64,000 bases of DNA from Hyperoodon ampullatus (GCA_949752795.1 OX457061.1:28462425-28526424); one strand, 5' to 3'; counted from the stretch's first letter, positions 35,931 to 48,486 are shown. Notes: a model not told the origin generated them from the sequence alone. Numbers and translations: made by a program.

Positions 35931-37196
35931 TTTTTCAGTTTACTAATTCATCCCCCCTTTTCTTTTACATTCATGCCCAGTGACCAAGGGTAGCAAGCTG
36001 CATATGGTAATTGTAGAAATATCTTCCACTGAGAATATCTATGTTAAATGACTGCTAAGCCAACCAATTAAGCTTTGTCTTCCTGCTACACTGCAGGAAA
36101 GTCATAGAGAAGAGCTATTTGCTGAGCTGCTATTTATGTTTAACAAAGATGGAGTTACAAATGAAAGATTTTTTGCAGCTATTTTCAAGGCATTTTTATA
36201 CAAATATTTATATTTACCTATAATTAGGACAATCTTAATGATTTTGCCATATGTTTGCAGTTTCTAAACTCTCTGTCAGGACGAGTTTACATTCTGCAGG
36301 GTCAACACCATCCTTTAAAATTTAATAAAATAGAAATATTTTACAGTAACAACTTCATTTAAGGGAACAGTTTGAAATGTTCTGGGTATGCCTTCTGGGC
36401 TCACTTAATTTACAGACAGCCTGTTTCAATTTTCTCTAGCTTACACCCTCATGGTTCAACTAAATTAAATAAGCTTTAATAATTGAAAAGAGGAAAGGGA
36501 GCTATTTGCTGGGCACAGTGGGAAAAAGTAGGTAGCCCCTATTGCCCTCATCCTAATGTCCCACCTCAAGTCCCAAAAGTAAATGACATGGGCTGGAGTT
36601 GGAGGTGATGTTACTGCCTCTCTTGGACCTATGCTGATTGGGGACTCCCATCTTAGGTTGCTTGGTTTGATTTTATTGAGGAAATTGAGAGGCATTGGAT
36701 TGGGCCTCAAGTCATCTGGACAAGGAACCTGTGTGCTGTGGCCACTTCTCCTTTCTTTAATCATGCTTCTTCTCCCCGCAGATGATGTTCCTTAAAGTAG
36801 GGCTAGGTCTTAACCACATTCTTCCTTAAGGCTATCATATCAGAAATGATGGGTAGGGTAGAGTGTCTTGATACTTTGTTTCACCAGTGAATTTAATATT
36901 TGGAAATTTTAGAAATTAAAACATGCCTTTGGCTAGATTATAATAACAAGTAAAAAATTACATCCAATACATTAATCACATAAAATCTAAACATAACTAC
37001 TATTTAAGACATGGACAAAAAATTCTTACTTTGTACTTCTACTTTTTAAAGATAAATAACATTATTTGAATGTTATTAAAATAATATGTTGAACAATGTC
37101 TAGTACTTTACTTTTTATCCTAATTACATTAAATATTCACAATCAGAGCTTTAAGAAATAACCTCAACAAAATGAAAGACATATTTTTTTATGCAG
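35931..37196. other. Repeat-poor unassigned sequence
   Basis: No repeat is recognised. Overlapping 99- (-) and 70- (+) codon frames around 36465-36795 lie in a locally GC-richer patch and have no known domain. Confidence 0.4.
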
Positions 37197-37280
37197 GAGG
37201 AATTAATGGCTTTTATTGGAGGGGATGGTCCTCCACAAAAACCAAGCAAATTTAATGGACTCCTCAGATATTCAGCAGAG
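37197..37280 (+). CDS. Candidate internal coding exon, gene unidentified
   Basis: The acceptor side reads 'catatttttttatgcag' with a good pyrimidine tract, and the donor is GAG|GTGAGG. The 84 nt are open only in phase 0 (28 codons); the two other frames have stops. The peptide begins EELMAFIGGDGPPQKPSK and ends with GLLRYSAE, a composition that looks protein-like. Its phase matches the end of the candidate exon at 23405-23528 on the same strand. I recognise no family. No neighbouring repeat explains it. Confidence 0.4.
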
Positions 37281-37284
37281 GTGA

Positions 37285-37685
37285 GGTGATGGTACTGTCC
37301 TCTACTAGATGAAAAATTGAGATGAGAAGTATAAATATCATTTGTTGCAAACTATTCTCAATATTTGGCTTTCCAGAAAAAGGAAAAATGCAGCCCAGAG
37401 CCAACACATATCATCATTTGAGTTTCATTATAAAAATGACAAAAACTTACTGGCTTGGAAATATTAAAGGCAACATGATGGGCTGTAGGATCCTGTTAAT
37501 TGTTGTCAAGTCTAGAGAAATTTCAAGCAAAGGAAGAGGAAAAGTGTCAAATGGAAAGTTTCTGAGGCTCTTCAAAAATAAAGTCTTTACAAAACTGTTT
37601 CCCAGTGGTTCTTCCTGGAGTAAAACCTATTCTACATTTGGAATATTTTCCCACTCGCCTTGCGAAGCCCAGAAATTGTTATACC
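37285..37685. other. Unassigned sequence downstream of the exon-like segment
   Basis: It contains a 128-codon plus-strand frame (37322-37708) with no recognised motif. Nothing else is visible. Confidence 0.35.
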
Positions 37686-37689
37686 TTAT

Positions 37690-38130
37690 ACTTGTCTTGC
37701 TGCACTAACAATGGCAGTTAGATAGGGAAGGATTGTTAAAGAAGAATTAGGACTCAGATGACAGTGATTGTGAATCATCGTTTCAAGAAAGGACACAATA
37801 CACAATATCATTAAAGTAAGGACATGCATGGCAGCCAAAGTTATCTGGTAGCAAGGGGTCCAGAGAGGCCAGATGTGGCTTCTAACTGCCCTCCCTTTGT
37901 AAGGGCCATTTGGGGAACACTTTTTTCTTGGATCAGGAAGCACTGACATGTGCACAGAATACCTTGGAACCAGGGAGCCCCAAATGGAGTCTGAGCCAGG
38001 ATTTCTTATAGTCTGTTGGTCAGGTAGGCGTATTCTTATTATGCAACCTGACAGTAAAGCACAACTCTCCCCACATCCATTCCTCAGCTGCAGGGATCTA
38101 GCCAAGATCAGTTGTAAATCGCAGTTTCAC
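37690..38130. other. GC-richer block, possibly an old LTR
   Basis: Composition changes here, and both strands have open frames (139 codons minus, 62 codons plus). The phrase 'gcactgacatgtgcacagaa' and the overall layout suggest an old LTR-like repeat, but termini and poly(A) signal are not clear. Confidence 0.3.
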
Positions 38131-38466
38131 TATTAGCAATAAACAAAGCTGACAAAATGCTATAATGACCCTGTAACTCCTCAGAATCGTGGTTACAAAG
38201 CAACACTAAGTATATTTCGTGCTTTGGCTAGGGATTGTGCCTTGCAGCTACTGTAGCAAAACAATTCAGGTCAATTCCAGTTTTGCTAGACTTAACACTT
38301 ACAAATAGCTATAAGACTTACTTGCCTACAGGAACATTTCAGGAAATCACAGTAAAATGTTAATTTCTTGCTCGGTAATTGGAATGTTATTAGATGTAGT
38401 GATGTGTTAGGATTTCCAGTATGCTAATTGTATAAAACAACAGCTGTTTTAAGAGTTGTGGTTTGG

Positions 38467-38768
38467 GCTACCCTGGTGGTGCAGTGGCTAAGAATCCACC
38501 TGCCTAATGCAGGGGACACAGGTTTGAGCCCTGGTCCAGGAAGATCCCACATGCTGTGGAGCCACTAAGCCTGTACACCACAACTGCTGAGCCTGCGCTC
38601 TAGAGCCCACAAGCCACAACTACTGAAGCCCATGCACCTAGAGCGCGTGCTCGGCAATAAGACAAGCCACCGCAGTGAGAAGCCCGTGCACTGCAACGAA
38701 GACCCAATGCAGCCAAAAATAAATAAATAAAGTAAATAAATGAAGGGAAAAAAAACCTTAAAAAAAAA
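38467..38768 (+). mobile_element. CHR-1 type SINE (long form)
   Basis: Complete sense copy of about 300 bp: head 'ctaccctggtggtgcagtgg', middle 'agccacaactactgaagccc' and an AAATA-rich tail. The duplication aagagttgtggtttgg is perfect (38451-38466 and 38769-38784). Confidence 0.96.
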
Positions 38769-38784
38769 AAGAGTTGTGGTTTGG

Positions 38785-39945
38785 AAGGGACATCATTTTT
38801 GTCTTTTACTTTAACAGCCAAGATGAGCTAAATGCTATAGTTCTTTTGGAAAATAGCATCATTTTCATGCTGTGAAATTTATACATTACTCTTCTCCAGG
38901 AGGCTCATATTTTTTCATATAGTACATGGTGGAATCTTGATGACTTAAGTAAAGGTGAATGTATTACTAGTTTGTTCATTTAGGTATTGATTTATTAAAT
39001 TGTGTCCATTATAAATTTATTGCCTCTTAGCTTCAAATCTACCCTTCATTGTCCTGTTTGTGATACTAGAACATTTCTTTCCCACCAGCTGGCACAATGC
39101 TCATCTTTGTGAGTAAAGGCACTGAAGAAGGAAGGGGCTTTTCTTCTTGGGTCTGGTGTGCCTTGCTTCTTCCTGCTTGTGAAGGGCTAGGCTGACATGT
39201 AGAACATCTGGTGGAGATCACTGGATCTCCTTGATGAGTTCAGCAGGTGGCTTTGTGAGTTTCATAGACACTACAGCTCTGACTTCCTGGAAGCAAGGTC
39301 ACTGGAACCTCAGCTTCTGCATGAGCTCTGTGGATACTGCAGCTAGCTTCTACATGGCAGGTTTCAGGAGCACCCCAGCTGGCTCCCTGAAGTCTTCCCA
39401 GTGATGGCCTTTTGGTGAGTTCCCTGTGAGCAGTTTCCTAGTAACTTTCTGGTTAGGCCAGCTGATGCTCCAACTGGCTTCCCAGCAAGTTCAACAGAAA
39501 CCTTAGCCTGTAGCTTCCTGGAAAATTTTGAGGGTATCCTGGAAGATGGTTCTGTTTCTACCCTTGGCCTACTGACTTTAAATAAGCTCTAGTCAAGGGC
39601 AATGCAGAAATATTTTCTATCATCCAGTGAGCTGCAACCTTACCTTCTTCAGTGAGGTCTGAATCCCCACCTTAGGGAGAAATCCCACCCTCTCCACTTC
39701 CAAGTTTGTTCCTTTTTTGGTACTGTATATTTTCTCAGCCCTAGAGCATTTTGGGGAGTTTTCTTTTGTTCCCTCTTAATTCCTTGTAAAAAGTTAATAA
39801 TTCTTCATATTAACCTTTCCTTCTTAAAATTACTATGTGGCTTTTGGCATATGTGTCGACAATTGATATTGAACTAGGGAGAAAAAAGTAATATGAATCG
39901 TAGTAGCTAGGGAAGTGTTGTTCTTCTGAGGTCAAGGAGCTTCAT
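38785..39945. other. Unassigned, with a TGG/CTCC-rich block
   Basis: Between about 39080 and 39560 the sequence repeats short 'gctggctccctg' and 'cagctggcttcc'-like phrases. It may be an unclassified repeat. No coding potential is seen. Confidence 0.35.
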
Positions 39946-39956
39946 TAAAAATTGCA

Positions 39957-40163
39957 GGGCTTCCCTGGTGGCGCAGTGGTTGAGAGTCCGCCTGCCGATG
40001 CAGGGGACATGGGTTCGTGCCCCGGTCCGGGAGGATCCCACGTGCCGCGGAGCGGCTGGGCCCGTGAGCCATGGCCGCTGGGCCTGCGCGTCCGGAGCCT
40101 GTGCTCCGCAACGGGAGGGGCCGCAACAGTGAGAGGCCCGCATACCGCAAAAAAAAAAAAAAA
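39957..40163 (+). mobile_element. CHR-type SINE
   Basis: Complete sense copy with very few differences from the common sequence. The duplication aaaaattgca lies at 39947-39956 and 40164-40173. Confidence 0.96.
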
Positions 40164-40174
40164 AAAAATTGCAA

Positions 40175-41290
40175 TGAGATACTTCAGTTGAACTCAACTC
40201 AAAGAGCTACATCTTGACCCCAAATTTTGTAATTAATAAAACATCTCTTTAAAATGTTTCAAAGTCTTCCCTTTTCATCCCCTCTTCACTATGTAAAATT
40301 CCATATAAATTGATAGGGAATGGAAAGAGGACATTAACTAGTGACTTAAGAGGAATCAGTGAAAAAAATATTCTTGAGTAACCATGGGTGTATATATATG
40401 GTCTGGATCTTCTTTTATTTCCAGCATTGCGAGATCAGTTGAGTACCAAAATTATGGAGATCTTTAATATCACCTAGAGGAAAGATGAAATGCTTTATAA
40501 AAAAATAAGGGAAACCAGATTATCACTGGATAATCCAGTTGGAAAAGAAAAGACTGCTGGCTATAACATTGATTAGTACAAAACGTGGAGATTGAAAACC
40601 TTTTCTTGAATAGCAATAGTAAATAAAATTTTAGTCAGATTAGTTTGACAGTTTTGACCCAATGGATAAGTCTGCCTTCAAAGCCTTTGTACCATAATGA
40701 AATGTAATTATAGGGAAGAAAGAAATAGATACAACTACTTTATCCTTGTCCCAAATAGCCTAGATCAAAACAACAGCCTGAAACTGTGAGCCTGACAGGT
40801 ACCTAAATGGCTTCTCCGGTGAGGAGAGCCTATATGATACCTCCATCAGAGTGACTCTGCCTTCTTCAGAGAAAACATATATTCTTCACTTAGAATTTTT
40901 TTTTGCCACTAACACTACTTCTTGAGACTTACCAGGCTGCTGCTTCTGACAGCCAGAAAGGCAGAGTTCTCAGGCCCAAACTATGCAGAAATAATGACTC
41001 CTGATTATGGGAAGATTAAAGGGCAGTTCTGATCCACTATTAGGATTTTCCCAAGAGCCTCATTTTACTCATTTTTTTTTCCCCCTTTGGAGCAATCAGG
41101 GAGTCAGCCATCAGCAAACCATGAAGAACATATAGTCCCCAAAGAAGTGCTACTCACACTGGAGCAGAGGAAAAAAATTCTTATTCTGTACTCCTCACAA
41201 AATGAGGCATGTATTGTAGGATATTTTACTTAATTAGGAGAGTGAAACCATCCAGAATATAGTTCTCTGCCCTCACTCCCTTTGTCTTTT
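40175..41290. other. Unassigned sequence
   Basis: No gene or confident repeat is recognised. Confidence 0.35.
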
Positions 41291-41299
41291 ATTCCTTTC

Positions 41300-42310
41300 A
41301 CCTTCTCACAGATTGAGGTGAAAGGTCACCTTTCTCTTCTCAGAGGAGCCCCCACTGGCCTGCACCTTGGATTTCACCATTCCTCGCCTATATGGCTATT
41401 TGGTGGTCATGCTCTTCTATGCTGCCTTCATTATTTTCATATTGCCTAACTTTTTCATTTCTGTGTTTATTCTTGCATATGTCTTCATCTTGAAGAAAAC
41501 AGGTTTTCTGACTCTGTGGTTTCCTTTCTTGTCTTCCATTAGTAGAATTTTACAGTGACCATGTTGCTGGACCCTGCTGCCACCAACCTGGCAGGAAAGT
41601 CTAATCACTGCCTACTTTTGAGGAATGGGGGATGGGAGGTCAGTCCCGGGTCAGACCACCAATACTTCCCTGGCAGAGAATCAGAGTTGCCTGCATTCAC
41701 CAAGCAGGGAATGGGTGAGCTCTGTCCTCAGCTCTTTACTCAGGTTGTGGACACCATCCAGGCAGAGAAGTGGAGCACAGACTGGTTCTCCCAGGCAGAG
41801 GATGGAAGATTAGCTCTCTGCTCAGACACTGGGCTGGGGAATCAGGGCACGTTGCTTGCTTCTGTGGGGAGGAGGATGGAGTGGAAGCTAAGTTCCCTGA
41901 TCACAGCACTGAGACAGCATGATTTTTTCCATTGTGTTGGCTGGATTTGGGCAAGAATTTCCAAGAAGTTCTTCTGTTGTTAGGTTCATCCTTTCCCAGG
42001 TCCTTTAGCTAGGGAAGCAGGCTTTTCTTAAAGTTTGGTTGGTTTGTTTTGTTTTGATTTGTGCCTGGTACTCTGTCACAGATATATGGGACGTAATAAG
42101 GAAACCAAGAGGCTCACTGCCATGTTGATTCTTCAGATCCTGAGGTTACTAGGCTGATTGTCTTCTTTCTGCCTTTCAGAGTCTTTCTATGTTTGTTTGG
42201 TCTGTTGTATCTATGGGCTTTTGGTTTTAAGAAAGAATACCTGGGAGAAGTGGAACTATTCTATCTTTGCAGGAAACAGAAGTGTCCATCCACTTTAATT
42301 CTACTAAAGT
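41300..42310 (-). mobile_element. Probable 5' region of an old L1/HAL1
   Basis: Read on the minus strand, the right part ('ggacacttctgtttcctgca', 'tcaacatggcagtgagcctc') resembles the 5' untranslated region and start of an L1M/HAL1-type element. This would explain the 142-codon plus-strand frame at 41555-41983 as antisense noise. The assignment is tentative for the left half. Confidence 0.35.
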
Positions 42311-42619
42311 TAGAATTACTGTATGTCCCAGTTTTTCAGGGACACTCTGATTTATTTCTATTTTCCTGGTATAGTTTTTGAGAGCCTCACTTTACCCTCA
42401 AAAGTACCCTAGTTTGAAAATAAATTATGCTATAACCCTATTATACTGCTCATCTCTCTCCACATTTCCTGCCGGGAATATAAACATAATCTTTGCTTCA
42501 AATATCACTTCAAATATATCCTTCATAAATGACTTTTAACAAAGTTGCAGTGCTACGTGTATATCTTTCATGTAGATGTTTCCAATCAGACATTTTATTT
42601 TCCTATCATACTTTACCTT

Positions 42620-43020
42620 TTCCCCTAATATGTCTTCCTTTTTGACCTCCCTGTTTCTGTGAATGCTGTGCTATTCTCTCTGTTATTAGAGTTTGGAATC
42701 ATCTTTGAGTCCTCCCTCTCCACCACCTCCAGTTACAATCAGCCGGCAAAGTAACTGTTGATTCCTTCCTGAATATAGCTTAAGCATCCTTGTTGATTTC
42801 TTCCTCTTCAATTATTTTTACACACTGTTATTAGGCTGTGTTATTAAAATGATCCTTTAATTCTGTTAAATTTTCAGTGGGTCCAAACTCTTTAAGGATA
42901 ATTTCTTAATACCTCTGTTTGCTGTCTGCCTTTCCAAGGTTAATTTCCTTTTTTCTCTAACACAAACCTGTTCCAGCCAGACCCATTTCCTTCTGTTCCT
43001 TAGACTAATATGATAGTAAG
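42620..43020 (-). repeat. Ancient repeat, antisense of the unnamed family
   Basis: 'ttattaaaatgatcctttaa' and 'gggtccaaactctttaagga' read as the complement of the family seen at 1.2 and 14.2 kb. Confidence 0.35.
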
Positions 43021-43509
43021 TTATCAGAACTTTTCAGTATCAAAAACCAGACTTTCCAATTTAAATTTTACATAGGGGAAAACAAGGAACTGTAGTAGAT
43101 CATATGATGAAAAAAAAATCAAGGGTAGATTTTCAGGCACAGATGGATCTAGGTCTTCAACTGATATAAAAAATCTTCTGTTGTGTTTTGGCTCTGCTGT
43201 TTTCTTTGTAGGCTTTGTTTATAGGCCAATTCCCTCTTCATATAGGAAAACTGGCCACCAGGAATTTATATCCTCCCAACTTAGCAATTCCTGTAGGAGA
43301 GTTCTTTCTTTTCAATGTTTTAACAACAATCCCATGATTTATAATGAAAATTGTTGACTTGGTCGTGGTTATCCCAGGAATTGGAGGTGAAGGGGTTTCA
43401 AACCAGCTTGAATCACATGATCTGAAAGCAGCAGAAAATGGATCCTTTCCCCAAAACTGAGGTTCTATACTCAGAAAAGGCAGAAGGTAAAAATACCAGA
43501 TTTTCACTA

Positions 43510-43625
43510 CTAATAGATTATAGGTTCCTATAGAGCAAGAACTTTGTCTTTATGATTCCTGTTTTTCCACCTTGTAAGTACAGTGCTTGTCACATAATAG
43601 GTTCTCAATAGATGTTTGATGATGG
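43510..43625 (+). repeat. L2 LINE 3' fragment
   Basis: 'agagcaagaactttgtcttt' and 'taataggttctcaatagatg' match the L2 3' terminus. Confidence 0.7.
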
Positions 43626-44026
43626 ACAGTTTTTTCCATACCCAGGCTTTTATTATTGTGCTTCTCTCTTAGAATGCTTCTCCATTCGTCTCTATTTCAA
43701 ATCTACACTTGAGTCTTTTCTTTCTTATGTTACATTTTCTAATCACTGTAGCTATCGTCAAACTCTTGACTTTTTTCTGTTTTAACACTCTTGTAATTTT
43801 GTACTGTATTTTATTTTTATATGTTTCACATATATGCATCTATTTATGGCAATTAAATTTAAAAAGAACTTAAAGGTAGAAAATGATCTTATAGTCAAAT
43901 GATATTTTGCATGGTATTTAGTGTTTTATTTTTCTATTTGGATGAAATCAAACATGTATGAAAAGTGAAGTCATTACATGAAGTCGACAAAATGAAGTTT
44001 ATTTTAGAGTGATTAAAAGATAAAGA

Positions 44027-44241
44027 GGGGCTTCCCTGGTGGCGCAGTGGTTGAGAGTCCGCCTGCCGATGCAGGGGACACGGGTTCGTGCCCCGGTCCG
44101 GGAAGATCCCACATGCTGCGGAGCGGCTGGGCCCGTGAGCCATGGCCGCTGAGCCTGCGCGTCCGGAGCCTGTGCTCAGCAACGGGAGAGGCCACAACAG
44201 TGAGAGGCCCGCGTACTGCAAAAAAAAAAAAAAAAAAAAAA
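44027..44241 (+). mobile_element. CHR-type SINE
   Basis: Complete sense copy with an A-tail of about 25. The duplication aaaagataaaga is perfect (44015-44026 and 44242-44253). The long uninterrupted A-tail suggests a young insertion. Confidence 0.97.
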
Positions 44242-44254
44242 AAAAGATAAAGAA

Positions 44255-45860
44255 ATATTGCATTGTTGTTAAACTGTTTATACAATTATAACATCAAAAC
44301 CATAAAGCAAAATCAATATAAGACTATTAGAAGTGGACAAGTGCAAAATTGCTATTGGAAGTTTTGACACTTCTGTTAAAATTCCAAGTAAATTTCTATA
44401 TTACAATAAAGTTGATTAGTTGATAAATTCCTAATATTTGCCCTGCATAGAATATATTTCTTTTCATACTCTGTGGAATAGTTATCATATCTTTGACTCT
44501 GATGTATTTATCAGACATCATTTTAGGAACACATCTGAATGTTGTATCACCATACTCTGACTTCCATATCTGTTGTCTTTCATGCCATAATTTTTTGGAA
44601 ATGTATTCTGAATGCAAAATAGTTCTTTTTCTACACCCTGAGTACTATGTCCTCTGTTATTTACTGTGTAGGTCCTTTTTTTCTTGTCCCCCCTCCCCTC
44701 AAAAATAAGAATATGGATATTCATGCAAACATTTGAACTGTATAGATCATGTCCCTTACAATGAATAAAATAGGAATAAATCTACAATAAAGCAATTAGT
44801 AAATATGTTTTTATAGTGAAAATTCTTGAAGTATAGCTTTGAACATATATACAAGAATAGCACAATGTAAAACAAATTGAGATTATGTATTTTTTCCCTT
44901 TAAATCTTAGAATTGCTGTTTTGGTATATGAATATTTCATTATAAACATTTATATTGTATGTTAAATATTTAAAAATTCATATTCACATGCAGTGTCGCT
45001 GTAGTCTCTACTACCTTAGTGCTTCATGCTGGCCAATCATGAATTTTAGAGTTGGCTAAATTATTGAAACAAGTGGCATTTTCTACTGGTAGTTGATAAC
45101 AGAGAAAAGGGCACAGATGAAAAGAGCCATAAGAAGGGACCTCTAGGAGTCATTGTGTTCCTCAGAGAGTATATGGTATGTTACACATACATCTTCTTGT
45201 ATAGTGGATTTATTCTCCTTAAGTGTAAATATTCATGTGATTTTGTGAGAAGAGTAGTCATTGTAATGAGCAGAGTATTCAAATATACTTTCACAGTCTC
45301 AGAATTTGTCTTCAGAAACTTAAATCTTGGTTCAGTAAAAGAGTGCTAAATTGGGCCTATTTTTTATGATAAAACTTACTTACATTTTAATTAGCTGTGC
45401 TTCAATCCATGACGTGTATTCATGTCCACAGGGAATTAACAAAGTCTAGAGTAAAGTTTTGTTCTTCTAGTTCTCCAATTCTAATTAGAATGTCCTCATC
45501 CTTCAAGGAAATTTTTTTTCTCTTCACTTTTCTTTCAGAATGTAGCATATAAACTTGAAGCTACAGACTATTAATGAATTACTGCTGTTATTCTCACAGC
45601 CCATATGCATCAAATTGGGAGTAAATCAGGAGCTTTGCTGAACTTAGATTTTTCTTTATTAGTTTTCTCTTCACTCTATTGGTCTGTTTTAAAACTGCAA
45701 GTTGACTCAAGTCTCTGCTCCATTGCTCAAAAGCTGCTTTTAGTTCTTTAAGTTTATGGAGCAGCCTTGACCATGTAACTGGGAGCTGAGATAGCTCTAT
45801 AGAGTTTCCAGCTTGGTTCTGATATGTGTTTCCCAGAGACCACTTTAAAAGTGCTTTCTT
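44255..45860. other. Unassigned AT-rich sequence
   Basis: No gene or confident repeat is recognised. Open frames reach 105 codons (45594-45911, minus), partly inside the short L1 tail. Confidence 0.4.
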
Positions 45861-45861
45861 A

Positions 45862-45980
45862 CGCAAGAGGGAAGAGATATGGGAACATATGTCTATGTAT
45901 AACTGATTCACTTTGTTACAAAGCAGAAACTAGCACACCATTGTAAAGCAATTATACTCCAATAAAGATTGAAAAAAAAA
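45862..45980 (+). mobile_element. Very short L1 3' tail insertion (119 bp)
   Basis: It consists only of the end of an artiodactyl L1 3' UTR ('gaagagatatgggaacatat', 'gcaattatactccaataaag') plus A-tail. The duplication aaaagtgctttctta is perfect (45847-45861 and 45981-45995), so extreme 5' truncation happened at insertion. Confidence 0.96.
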
Positions 45981-45995
45981 AAAAGTGCTTTCTTA

Positions 45996-46904
45996 AAGTG
46001 AGATCTCAAAGACTCACCCGAAGCACCCCTGGGGCAATTTTTTGGAAAAATCTGTGTCTAGAGAACACATAAAGAAAATATTCAAATTTTATCATTGTCA
46101 TGCTTTAAACTGCTGCGTTAGATATCCAGTTACCATGGTTTCACCAAAAAGAAATCAGCCGAAGGCTCTATTTTTAGGCTTTTAAATTTTAATAGGAAAA
46201 TCAGAACAAGGTAACAGTGTGCAGACTTGGAATCTTGTCAAGCTTATTCATAAGTTTTTCTAAATGGCAAACCAACAAGTTTATTTTGGGATTTGTAATG
46301 ACAAATTGTTCCTAGCATGTCTCTCATCCATAGGATTATACTTAAGTTTCAATCAGCAGAAGGTCATTTTTTATCTTTTTAATTGACACACACTAAGCAA
46401 TGCTAGAAAAACTATATCGGGAATGCGTTACCAAGGGTATAGATTATGAAAAGATATTTTATTTCTTTAGAACAATTTATATTGGCCTCTTTTGTGGGAC
46501 GGTTTGCTTTTTTACTAACAATTTGATTCAAAGATTTGTAAATGTTAAGCATCTATTGTAGCAAGGAACAATACTAGTGTCAGCATTAAGGTTCTCCAAA
46601 AAAAAAAAAAAAAAACCTTGAAATGTTTATTTTCCAGCCAATGTAAAATCTCCCGTTACAACAAATGATGTTTAATAAAGGTAGGCTAAGGGTTATGCTA
46701 TGTAAATTATTTTGAAGGGCAGTAGTTTGCCAGTGCCAGGGAAATTTACTATTTAATGAAATGCTTTTCACTAGTCCTTGAAAATTGAGAAAAATACATA
46801 CAAGGTAGCAAGTAAATGAAGGACTTTTATTTATTACTATGAGATTATTCTTACTTTTTTGTTTTACATATCCTCTGTTATGAAGTAATAGTAGTAGCAT
46901 AATA
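45996..46904. other. Unassigned sequence with an A-run
   Basis: An A-run of about 17 at 46600-46616 has no element body next to it. No gene is recognised. Confidence 0.35.
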
Positions 46905-46982
46905 CGGGGTTGGCCAAAAAGTTCATTTGGGTTTTTCTGTATCTTACAAAAAAAACCTGAATGAACTTTTTGGCCAACCCAA
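46905..46982. mobile_element. Mariner-derived MITE (78 bp)
   Basis: Two nearly complementary arms of about 32 bp, beginning ggttggccaaaaagttcatt and ending in its complement, are separated by a short loop. TA lies at each side (46903-46904 and 46983-46984). The end sequence matches the cetartiodactyl mariner inverted repeat as I recall it. Transcribed, it would fold into a long hairpin like those that give rise to some mammalian small RNAs. Confidence 0.9.
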
Positions 46983-47039
46983 TAGTTATTTTCTTTTCAT
47001 ACCTTTATCTGATATAATAAAAAGTTGGTAATCTTATGC

Positions 47040-48486
47040 TATTTTTCTAAATTATTTTAAACAGCTTTATTGAGGTTTAATTTACATACAATACGAGCAG
47101 AAGTTTTTAATTTCATTGAAGTCAAATTTAATTTTTATCTTATGAACTGTGTTTTTATTTTATGAATTGTTTTTGGTGTCATATCTATGAAATCTTTGTT
47201 GAACTCATGCTCATAGATTTTTCTTGTATATTTTTTCTAGAACTTTCCTAGTTTTAGATTTTTCATTTAGCTCTGTGCTCTATTTTGTGTTAATTTAGGG
47301 GCATGGTGTGAGGTATTGTTCAAAGTTCATGCATTTGCATATGAATATCCAATTGTTTCAGCAACTTTTGTTGAAAAAGACCATCCTTTCTCTGCTGAAT
47401 TGCCTCTGCACCCTTGTTGAAAATCAGTTATCTATACAGTGTGAGTGTATTTCTTGAATCTATATTCTATGTCATTGATAGGTTTTTTGCTATGTTTTTG
47501 TTCATACTACACTGTCTTGATTAATGTAGTTTTATAATAAGACTTGAAGTCAGGTAGTGTTTGTCCTCCAACTTTGTTCTTTACAAAGTTGTTTAGATTA
47601 CTCTTAGTCTTTACATTTCTATATTCAATTTAGGATCAGCTAGTAATTTTTAAAAAGCAGGCTGAGATTTTGATTTAGCACTTATTGAGTCTGTAGATCA
47701 ATTTGAGGAAAATTGACATCTTCACAGTTTTAAGTCTTCTGATGCATGAACACAGTATATCTCTATATTATTTTTAAGTCTTCCTTTGTTTTTTGTTCTA
47801 TATCCAGTATACAAGTAATTCCCATATTTTGTCAGATTTATCCTTAGTATTTCATAGTTTTGATGCTATTATAAATGGTATTGTATTATTATTTTCCAAT
47901 TCTAAATTGCTATTGTATAGAAATACAATTTATTTTTGCATATTGATCTTATATCCTTCAACCTTGCTAAACTTATTTATTAGTTCTAGTTAACTTTTTG
48001 TATATTAATCAGATTTTACACAAAAATGATCATGTTTTCAGTGATTAAAAGCAATTGCAATATGGATGGTTTTTTTTTTTTTTTTCCGGTATGTGGGCCT
48101 CTCACTGTTGTGGCCTCTCCCGTTGCGGAGCACAGGCTCCGGATGTGCAGGCCCAATGGCCACGGCCCACGGGCCCAGCCGCTCCGCGGCATACGGGATC
48201 CTCCTGGACCGGGACACGAACCCGCGTCCCCTGCTTCGGCAGGCGGACCCTCAACCACTGCGCCACCAGGGAAGCCCTGGATGGTTTTTATTTCATTTTC
48301 CTGCTGTATTGCATTGGCTAGAATTTCCAGTACAATGTTGAATAGAAGTGTTTAGAACAAACATTCCTACTTGTTCCTGGTCTTAAAGAGTCAGCAATGG
48401 TTAAGTTTAAACCAATGAATTTGATCTGGGTTTGTATCTTTCTCTTCTGTTTTTTGTTTCTTTTTTCTTCTTTCTCTGCCTTATTT
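47040..48486 (-). mobile_element. Old L1 ORF2 fragment with a SINE inside
   Basis: Antisense L1: 'aacagctttattgaggttta' (3' UTR), 'cactgtcttgattaatgtag', 'atccttcaaccttgctaaac' and, after the SINE, 'tccagtacaatgttgaatag' (reverse-transcriptase part). All frames are decayed. Confidence 0.85.
48075..48277 (-). mobile_element. CHR-type SINE
   Basis: Complete antisense copy. The duplication tggatggttttt is at 48063-48074 and 48278-48289. It sits in the old L1 only 0.2 kb from the next SINE in the same orientation. Confidence 0.96.

Noticed and set aside
37322..37708. 128-codon plus-strand frame just downstream of an exon-like segment
   Set aside because: It is separated from the exon by a good donor, has no known motif and no clear acceptor; probably chance.
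37686..38105. 139-codon minus-strand open frame
   Set aside because: The locally higher GC lowers stop frequency, frames are open on both strands, and no protein motif is visible; an old LTR-like repeat is more likely.
39957..40060. tRNA-like sequence at SINE heads as a tRNA gene
   Set aside because: It is the tRNA-derived head of a CHR SINE, followed by the SINE body and A-tail, not a separate cloverleaf gene.
41555..41983. 142-codon plus-strand open frame preceded by an acceptor-like tttacag
   Set aside because: It lies in a block that reads as the antisense 5' region of an old L1/HAL1 and has no donor or known domain.
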